A stretch of 11,915 bases of DNA, from NCBI GenBank assembly GCA_030834045.1, contig JAURFZ010000038.1:1-11915 (forward strand), written 5' to 3'. This stretch comes from Burkholderiales bacterium (lineage in GTDB: Bacteria > Pseudomonadota > Gammaproteobacteria > Burkholderiales > Burkholderiaceae_A). A program made the position numbers and the translations under genes. The notes below the pieces were generated by a model. That model searched no databases and was not told where the DNA came from. It saw nothing but the letters and a program-made list of their open reading frames with translations. This document shows, one piece after another, positions 7,016 through 11,915 of the stretch; the stretch's first letter is position 1; every line of letters starts with the position of its first letter.

Positions 7016-8263
7016 CTAGCCTGACCTGTGGTCGGCCAGGGCCTGCACCCATTGAAGCTGACGCGGCAGGCAGACCGTAGCAAGATCGTAATTCGCAATG
7101 GCAAAGTCCCGCGCAGCCTGGCCGAGTTTTTCTCGAGCCTTTGCGTCTTCGCATAAATCAACCACCTGGTCGGTAAGGCCTGCGGGGTCGAAGAAGTTCA
7201 CCAGCCGACCGGTGTCGTTATGAAAGATGGCCTCTTTAAGAGGTGGCGTGTCGCTTGCCACAATGGCGCAGCCCAGGCTCATGGACTCTAATAGGCTCCA
7301 GCTCAGAACAAAGGGGTAGGTGAGATACACATGCACAGTTGAGAGCTGCATCATGGCAATGAACTCGGCATAGCCCAGGTTGCCCAAGAAATGCACACGT
7401 GCCCAGTCGCTGTCAGAAATAGACGGCCGAACCTCGTTAATAAATAGATCTTTCCAGTTTCCAGATGTTGGCCGTGCCCCGTAGCTGACGTCGTTGCCAC
7501 CCACAATTAGTACATGGGCCTTGGGCCTGCGCTTCAAAATGGCAGGCAGCGCCCGCATAAAAATATGGTAACCACGATAAGGCTCTAAGTTACGGTTCAC
7601 AAAGGTAATTACTTCGTTGGCCTTGGTGAGGTCAAGCACGGGGTCTTTGTGAAGCTGCAGCTTGATGTCGGAGTTGGGTTTTAATTGCTGTGTGTCTATG
7701 CCGTCATGAATGACCGTAATTCTTGATCGAAACGGTTCGGGAAAGGTGCTGGCCTGCCAATGGGTGGGCGAGAGCCCCGTATCGGCCACCTCAAAGTGCT
7801 GTTGGTTATTAAGGTTCTTTAACTGAATGCGGCAGGCTTCGGCGTCATCGGGTGTTCGGAACTCGGGGTCAAAGCCAACATCTGCATCTTGGGTCTTGTA
7901 ATAGAACTCGCAGTAAATGCCCAACCGTGCCTTGGGCCAGACCTCTTTTAAAAACAGGCTTTCGCCCCAGCCCGGGTGGGCCACAATGACATCGGGCGAA
8001 AAGCCTTGCTGTCTGAGCTGCAACGCTGCCCGGTAGCAGGCCTCTGCACGAATGGTCTTGGTTTCAAAATCAATGAGCCAGGGGTGAATGTCGGGGGTGG
8101 AGCTGCGGGCGGGCATGTAGGGCAGAACCTCAATACCCTGCCACTGGGTTACCTCGCCTTTTCGAAGAATAAAGGCCTTTACAGTGTGGCCCTGCTGGGC
8201 AAGCGCAGGCCCGAGGTGTTTGAACTGCCCTGGAAAGTTTTGATGAATAAGAAGAATGTTCAT
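7016..8263 (-). CDS. Glycosyltransferase, family 4 type (GT-B fold)
   Basis: A 415-residue cytoplasmic or membrane-peripheral enzyme expected to transfer a sugar from a nucleotide-sugar donor. The N-terminal Rossmann-like half starts MNILLIHQNFPGQFKHLGPAL and includes VIAHPGWGESLFLKEVWP (93-110). The linker IHDGID (185-190) is typical of GT4 enzymes. The C-terminal donor-binding half has ITFVNRNLEPYRGYHIFMRA (219-238), HVLIVGG (250-256) and the acidic E-x7-E-like region (LLESMSLGCAIVASDTPPLKE, with E326, plus E344). No signal peptide or membrane span is seen. The ATG has no clear Shine-Dalgarno sequence, so it may depend on read-through translation from the metalloprotease gene 51 bases upstream. 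With the acyltransferase downstream it probably builds or decorates a surface glycan; donor and acceptor cannot be told from sequence. Confidence 0.9.
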   Translation of the reverse strand: MNILLIHQNFPGQFKHLGPALAQQGHTVKAFILRKGEVTQWQGIEVLPYMPARSSTPDIHPWLIDFETKTIRAEACYRAALQLRQQGFSPDVIVAHPGWGESLFLKEVWPKARLGIYCEFYYKTQDADVGFDPEFRTPDDAEACRIQLKNLNNQQHFEVADTGLSPTHWQASTFPEPFRSRITVIHDGIDTQQLKPNSDIKLQLHKDPVLDLTKANEVITFVNRNLEPYRGYHIFMRALPAILKRRPKAHVLIVGGNDVSYGARPTSGNWKDLFINEVRPSISDSDWARVHFLGNLGYAEFIAMMQLSTVHVYLTYPFVLSWSLLESMSLGCAIVASDTPPLKEAIFHNDTGRLVNFFDPAGLTDQVVDLCEDAKAREKLGQAARDFAIANYDLATVCLPRQLQWVQALADHRSG

Positions 8264-8296
8264 AGAGGCAGGGCTGCACCTGTGTGCGCAGCAATC

Positions 8297-8329
8297 AGCC
8301 TGAAGTGTACTTTCTTATTGAATCAGGCT
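8297..8329 (-). other. Inverted repeat around the metalloprotease stop codon
   Basis: AGCCTGA (8297-8303) and TCAGGCT (8323-8329) are perfect 7-base inverted copies with a 19-base loop that contains the TAA stop of the metalloprotease. On the mRNA this could form a hairpin at the end of the coding region. There is no T-run, so it is not a standard terminator; it might be an mRNA processing or stability element that lowers expression of the downstream genes, or chance. Confidence 0.3.
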
Positions 8330-10513
8330 AAAGCCAACCAGGCTTGCCTGTTGTTCAACGAAAGGCGTAAGGCCCGCTGCCAGTTCAAGTAGGCCAGCGC
8401 GTGAGAACTGGTTCGAGCTAAGCAGCTGAACAAAGTCGGCCTGGACATCAGGCCCGGGTGGTGTCCCAACCACGTTTTTATAAACATGGTTTATCCAGGC
8501 CCCATTCTCGGGGCTACCAAGAAGGCTCTCAATAATTTGGTTGTCCGCAATAAGCTTGGCCACCTCGGCGTGACGCATACCGTTGCTATAGAAGGACATA
8601 CCAATATCGAGGAAGGGCTTAATGCTGTCTGCACCGAAGGCAACGGTGATCATGCTGGCGGCACTAAAGCGGGCCTGGGAGAGATCAGCGCCGGGACCAT
8701 TAGGCACGCTTGGATTTGACGCCCAACTGGGTGTGGGCAAGGCCGCAAATTCCAGTAGGTTCAGTGTCTGCAGGCCTGCGCCCGGCAGGGGAGGCGCCAG
8801 GGGTGTTGCGCTTACTTTGGCCATACTCGGAAGAGAGACCTGGGCATCGTCAAAACGCAGGGTTTGAACGTTGCTTACCTGCTTACTTCCCGAAACACCA
8901 TCAAGGGCGTCGATGAAAAAGGCGTTGGGCTTTACCGCCGCTGAGATGCTGTACTGGCTTACTGAGCCAGGCAGAACGACGGTGTTCAGTCCGCCTGCGC
9001 CCTCGACATTGTCGTTTCCAAGGCCCACCCAAAAAAAGTTGTCTAGGTTGTTGCCAATGAAGACGTCGTCATGGTTAGAGCCCACTGCCTTTTGCACGGG
9101 TGAATCAAACCCAAGGACCAGATTACCAAAGGCAATACCTGTAGTGTTAAGACCAACCGAGGACGCCTGACCTGCGCGCAAGTCGATAAGTGCTCCAACG
9201 CTAAGCTTTGAGGCATCAAAGACATGGCCTTGGTTTGCAGGCAGTATGGCGGGTGCGAGTGTCGCACCCATGGTGTCGGACAGCAGCACAAATTGCGCCC
9301 CCGCTTTCAAAGTCTCCGAGTTCTCTCCATAAAGATGTTGCAGGGCTTGAATATCCAAGGGACCAAACCATTGGGGCCATAACCCACTTGGGCTTGTCGT
9401 TTCCGACATGACGGTATAACCCTGGTGGTTCCACTTCGAGAGCAATGCGGGTCGAGACGCATCTGAATTGGGCGATGCAACCGGGTGTTCTAGACCTAGG
9501 GCGTGACCAATTTCGTGCAGCAGTGCGGCCCAGCCTTCTTGGCCAGGCTGAAGAAGCTGGGTGGTTTCTATGTCAAGCCAGACGTCTCCAGCCAGTTCTT
9601 TATTGGCCTGCCCAGGAATGAACGAGTAGCCCTTTGTTTGGGACTGCTGGCTTGCCCCGAAACGAAGTTGCCCATAGTGGGACTTGGAGTCAGACACCTC
9701 CTCAAACCGCAGACCTGTCTGCGTGCCGAGTTCGCCCAGGATGGATCGCACGGCCTGTTGGTAATCAGCCTTCGGAGATGCAAAGCGTGAGCCGGGCTCT
9801 AGCCCACCATAGACGGGAGCCTCGCTCATAAAACTAAACGTAAGTGAAACCGGCCTACCTGCCTTGGCTGCCCATCCGGTTGCATTGGCTGCGAGAAGTG
9901 TTTGCTCGCCGAGTTGAGAAGTGTCAATAAGATCGGCAATACGATAGGTTTCCTCAAGACTGCCATTACCTGAGAAGGCGAGAGCCTCAATATTTGTGAG
10001 CCTTGCAAGGTACCCATTTTTCTCGAGAGTTACGACCTGACCATCGACAGTTGTGGTGACCTTGAAGTCTTTGAGGTTGTGTTGCCAGTTGTGCACGGTG
10101 TCAACACCACCAGCACCGTCAATTTGAAGGGTTCCCTTTTGCCCCCCGAATCCGCTGATGCTAAAGCGCTCATCGCGGTCGGAACCCGTAGCGGAATCGC
10201 CGTCTTTACCGCCAAAGGCGACTCGCGAGATGTTGATGAGTGTATCGGTGCCGCCCCAGCCATCTTGTGCACTACCTAGCGCGAGGTTAATGTTGACGGC
10301 ACTTGGGGAGTCCCAGTAAGAGACCTCATACCATTGCGAGGCGTTAAGGCGGTTTTCAATGGTGTCGTTACCTGGCCCTCCCGAGGCATTCCCACCCCCG
10401 GTAGCAAACACAAGCCTGTCATCTCCACCCCCTCCAAAAACATTGGTCCACGCCATGTCCTTGGTGAACTCAAAGGTATCTGGCCCGTTACTGAGCCGAA
10501 TTTCTTTACTCAT
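8315..10513 (-). CDS. M10 serralysin-like RTX zinc metalloprotease with DUF4214-like C-terminus
   Basis: A 732-residue predicted secreted endopeptidase. There is no signal peptide or obvious serralysin pro-peptide. Residues 1-190 form an N-terminal RTX-like beta region (FGGGGDDRLVF, GGPGNDTIE). Residues 215-396 are the metzincin domain with the zinc site HEIGHALGLEH (333-343: His333, His337, His343, base Glu334), the Met-turn YTVMSE (Met369) and the usual closing PLDIQALQHLYG (385-396). Serralysins normally have MSY here; this protein has MSE, so the Tyr zinc-ligand is missing. Residues 428-520 match the serralysin C-terminal calcium-binding region (ALIDLRAGQASS, DDVFIGNNLDNFF), but the repeats are degenerate. 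Residues 610-732 are helical and DUF4214-like (WINHVYKNVVGT, DFVQLLSSNQFSRAGLLEL). The ATG overlaps the DUF1501 stop as ATGA, with AGGA five bases upstream, so it is likely translationally coupled. At least one type I exporter, not present here, would be needed. Confidence 0.92.
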   Translation of the reverse strand: MSKEIRLSNGPDTFEFTKDMAWTNVFGGGGDDRLVFATGGGNASGGPGNDTIENRLNASQWYEVSYWDSPSAVNINLALGSAQDGWGGTDTLINISRVAFGGKDGDSATGSDRDERFSISGFGGQKGTLQIDGAGGVDTVHNWQHNLKDFKVTTTVDGQVVTLEKNGYLARLTNIEALAFSGNGSLEETYRIADLIDTSQLGEQTLLAANATGWAAKAGRPVSLTFSFMSEAPVYGGLEPGSRFASPKADYQQAVRSILGELGTQTGLRFEEVSDSKSHYGQLRFGASQQSQTKGYSFIPGQANKELAGDVWLDIETTQLLQPGQEGWAALLHEIGHALGLEHPVASPNSDASRPALLSKWNHQGYTVMSETTSPSGLWPQWFGPLDIQALQHLYGENSETLKAGAQFVLLSDTMGATLAPAILPANQGHVFDASKLSVGALIDLRAGQASSVGLNTTGIAFGNLVLGFDSPVQKAVGSNHDDVFIGNNLDNFFWVGLGNDNVEGAGGLNTVVLPGSVSQYSISAAVKPNAFFIDALDGVSGSKQVSNVQTLRFDDAQVSLPSMAKVSATPLAPPLPGAGLQTLNLLEFAALPTPSWASNPSVPNGPGADLSQARFSAASMITVAFGADSIKPFLDIGMSFYSNGMRHAEVAKLIADNQIIESLLGSPENGAWINHVYKNVVGTPPGPDVQADFVQLLSSNQFSRAGLLELAAGLTPFVEQQASLVGFSLIQ
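9485..9517 (-). other. Metzincin zinc-binding site HExxHxLGxxH
   Basis: These codons give HEIGHALGLEH, an exact match to the M10 metzincin signature: three zinc-binding His and the catalytic Glu. The flanking LL...HP also fits serralysins. This is the strongest single functional motif in the window. Confidence 0.95.
10510..10513 (-). promoter_or_regulatory. ATGA stop/start overlap between DUF1501 and metalloprotease genes
   Basis: On the minus strand ATGA contains the ATG of the metalloprotease and the TGA of DUF1501. AGGA lies five bases before the ATG, inside the DUF1501 coding sequence. Such overlaps usually couple translation of the second gene to that of the first. Confidence 0.85.
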
Positions 10514-11877
10514 ACCAGTCCTACGCTACGCGTTGTGAAATTCGCGAGGTTAGGAAATACCTTTGTCAGTTCGGAAGGGGGTAGTCCAAGCCAGGTTACA
10601 AGATCGGCAGCGACTGAATCACTTGGAATCTGAGGAATAAAGTAACCGCGTTTGCCCTGATCACTGTCGTCCGGCCCACCAAGAATAAGCCGAGGAAATG
10701 TCGTTCCATAAAACTGCCCTCCCCGCACGGGGTTGCCCATGACCATCCAATGGTTGCCCCATGCATGATCGGATCCAAAGCCTGCAGCAGGGTCAAGCGT
10801 ACGACCGAACTCAGACATAACTAAAACAACAACCTCGTTGGCAACACCTGCTGCATCCACAGAGGTCTGAAATGCGGTAAGGGCCTTGGTGAGTTCGCTT
10901 AACTGCGAGTCTTGGTTATTAAGCAAGGAGTTTCCATTGCGTTGTCCAGCATGGGTATCAAACTGACCCCAGTTCACTAGGAAAACCTGGCGGCTTGCGC
11001 CGCTGGCTTTGTAAAAAGGAATAAGTCGACTCGCGGCGCGCAAGGACTGTCCAATGGCATTGCCATCAAAATTGCCTGCAGGCTCGCCTACAAGATCATT
11101 GAGCCTTGTAAGTTCCATGCTGTCATTGAAAACCCCTTTGAAGGTTCGGCTGTACTCGGCTTCAAGGGCGTTCTTTGATTGAAGCCTCGTGATCGATTCG
11201 AGCAACTGGGTGAAGGCGTCATTCGGGTTGCGAAGATTCGCCCCTCCGAGGTAATCGTTCGCATGGGTGTCGGCCGACACAATCCGCGAACGGCGTCCCA
11301 TAACCAAGGTGTCCGAGCCTGGGTTGCCGATGTTCACTAAGGGTGCTTTAGGATTTACCCCAAGCGTCATGGCTTCCATGGCGCGTCCGCCCCAGCCGCT
11401 TGGATCTTCATCCCCCATCCAGCCCTGTACATATTGAACCTGCTCGGGGTGAGAGAAGAGAAAAGGAGGAAGGGTGGCTCGGTTATTGAGGACATCTGCA
11501 ACCGAAGTGGGCTTTACCAAAGGCCCCGTATTGACAACAAATGCAAGCCGGCCTTGGTCGAACAAGGGCATAAGTTGGGCGCACGCGTTGTTTAAGCCAA
11601 GCCTATGACCAAGCACAGGGCTGTTAAAAGGAAGCAGCATATCCTGCCTAAGCGCAATACTTGGCCTAGCCTTGGAGTAGTCGGAGAAAGCACCATCAAT
11701 GGGTACAAGAAGGTCATTTCCGTCGTTGCCTCCGTTGAGATGCACGACAACGAGTGCTTTGTAGCCCGAAGCGAAGGCTTGTTTCTGGGGTAGGCTGACC
11801 AGACCAAGACCCCCCGCAGCAGAGATGCCCGCGAGGCCTGAAAGTTTTCGAAGAAGTTGACGCCGCCCGAGATTCAT
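10510..11877 (-). CDS. DUF1501 family protein, Tat-exported
   Basis: A 455-residue protein of the DUF1501 family, which belongs to the alkaline phosphatase/sulfatase-like superfamily; its reaction is not established. The N-terminus is a twin-arginine signal (GRRQLLRKL, a hydrophobic Gly/Ala/Leu stretch, likely cleavage after AFA near residue 36), so it should be exported folded, possibly with a bound cofactor. Family motifs follow: VVVHLNGGNDGND (43-55), FSHPEQVQ (141-148), NWGQFDTH (302-309), VLVMSEFGRT (351-360) and GSDHAWGNHWMVMG (368-381). The Asp/His-rich motifs are candidates for metal binding. Length is normal for the family. Start: ATG with GGAG seven bases upstream. It overlaps the upstream partial gene and the downstream metalloprotease gene by 4 bases each. 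In many genomes DUF1501 genes sit next to DUF1800 genes. Confidence 0.93.
   Translation of the reverse strand: MNLGRRQLLRKLSGLAGISAAGGLGLVSLPQKQAFASGYKALVVVHLNGGNDGNDLLVPIDGAFSDYSKARPSIALRQDMLLPFNSPVLGHRLGLNNACAQLMPLFDQGRLAFVVNTGPLVKPTSVADVLNNRATLPPFLFSHPEQVQYVQGWMGDEDPSGWGGRAMEAMTLGVNPKAPLVNIGNPGSDTLVMGRRSRIVSADTHANDYLGGANLRNPNDAFTQLLESITRLQSKNALEAEYSRTFKGVFNDSMELTRLNDLVGEPAGNFDGNAIGQSLRAASRLIPFYKASGASRQVFLVNWGQFDTHAGQRNGNSLLNNQDSQLSELTKALTAFQTSVDAAGVANEVVVLVMSEFGRTLDPAAGFGSDHAWGNHWMVMGNPVRGGQFYGTTFPRLILGGPDDSDQGKRGYFIPQIPSDSVAADLVTWLGLPPSELTKVFPNLANFTTRSVGLV
11874..11877 (-). promoter_or_regulatory. ATGA stop/start overlap between edge gene and DUF1501
   Basis: ATGA on the minus strand holds the DUF1501 start codon and, in a frame open to the window edge, a TGA stop. 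It has the same layout as the next junction downstream, suggesting a coupled set of at least three genes. Confidence 0.55.
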
Positions 11878-11915
11878 TTCACAACTCCAAAGCTAGGGGT
11901 GACCAGTAAGGCTTT
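11874..11915 (-). CDS. C-terminal end of a gene entering from the right edge, possibly DUF1800
   Basis: Only 13 codons and a stop are inside the window: KALLVTPSFGVVK, then TGA overlapping the DUF1501 ATG. The xxLVTPSFxVVK pattern is like the last residues of many DUF1800 proteins, which often end near a TSPEF-type motif and are commonly encoded just upstream of DUF1501. That match is from memory and rests on very few residues. A second frame is also open and stops six bases before the ATG (…LALEL), so the true frame is not proven. Confidence 0.4.
   Translation of the reverse strand, partial: KALLVTPSFGVVK
11885..11888 (-). promoter_or_regulatory. Ribosome binding site of the DUF1501 gene
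   Basis: On the minus strand GGAG lies seven bases before the ATG at 11877 and supports this start, which also gives a complete Tat signal peptide. Confidence 0.7.

Noticed and set aside
9503..9790. Plus-strand open frames opposite the metalloprotease catalytic domain
   Set aside because: They overlap the codons of the HExxHxLGxxH site and flanks, which are clearly under protein constraint on the minus strand. No recognisable domain is seen on the plus strand.

Overview
The window looks like chromosomal DNA of a Gram-negative proteobacterium, most likely a betaproteobacterium of the Burkholderiales. The clues are moderately high GC, a Tat-type DUF1501 protein, signal-less RTX (GGxGxD) proteins of the type I secretion class, and a lipoprotein whose N-terminal half carries a WAExxYPTLFPA...YYP...YLGV-like module that I associate, from memory, with Burkholderiales. 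The taxon is an inference. The DNA is almost fully coding: seven complete genes and the tail of an eighth, with no stretch over about 100 bases without a gene. I see no tRNA, rRNA, CRISPR array, insertion sequence or phage gene.

Layout. (1) Positions 59-3552, minus strand: a two-gene unit of signal-less RTX proteins. The first-transcribed is a helical DUF4214-like/RTX protein (1825-3552) with a GTG start; the second (59-1795) has a possible cohesin-like N-terminus and C-terminal RTX repeats. (2) 3553-3645: a short divergent promoter region. (3) 3646-4875, plus strand: an exported lipoprotein with a C-terminal cyclophilin-type peptidyl-prolyl isomerase domain. (4) 4889-11915, minus strand: a run of genes transcribed in the order tail of a gene entering from the right edge (possibly DUF1800), DUF1501 Tat-exported protein, M10 serralysin-like RTX metalloprotease with a DUF4214-like tail, family 4-type glycosyltransferase, and acyltransferase-3/SGNH membrane O-acyltransferase.

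How the genes may work together. Every protein but one is predicted to be exported or membrane-bound; the exception is the glycosyltransferase, which would supply the cytoplasmic step of making a surface glycan. The first two junctions of the right-hand cluster are 4-base ATGA stop/start overlaps, so the edge gene, DUF1501 and the metalloprotease are probably translationally coupled. The glycosyltransferase and acyltransferase follow after 51 and about 33-42 bases. The most interesting reading is a cell-surface system in which a Tat-exported DUF1501 protein, a type I-secreted protease and glycan-modifying enzymes are made from one transcript beside two more RTX surface proteins and an exported foldase. 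No type I secretion ABC transporter, membrane-fusion or outer-membrane gene is in the window. The functional link is an inference from gene order.
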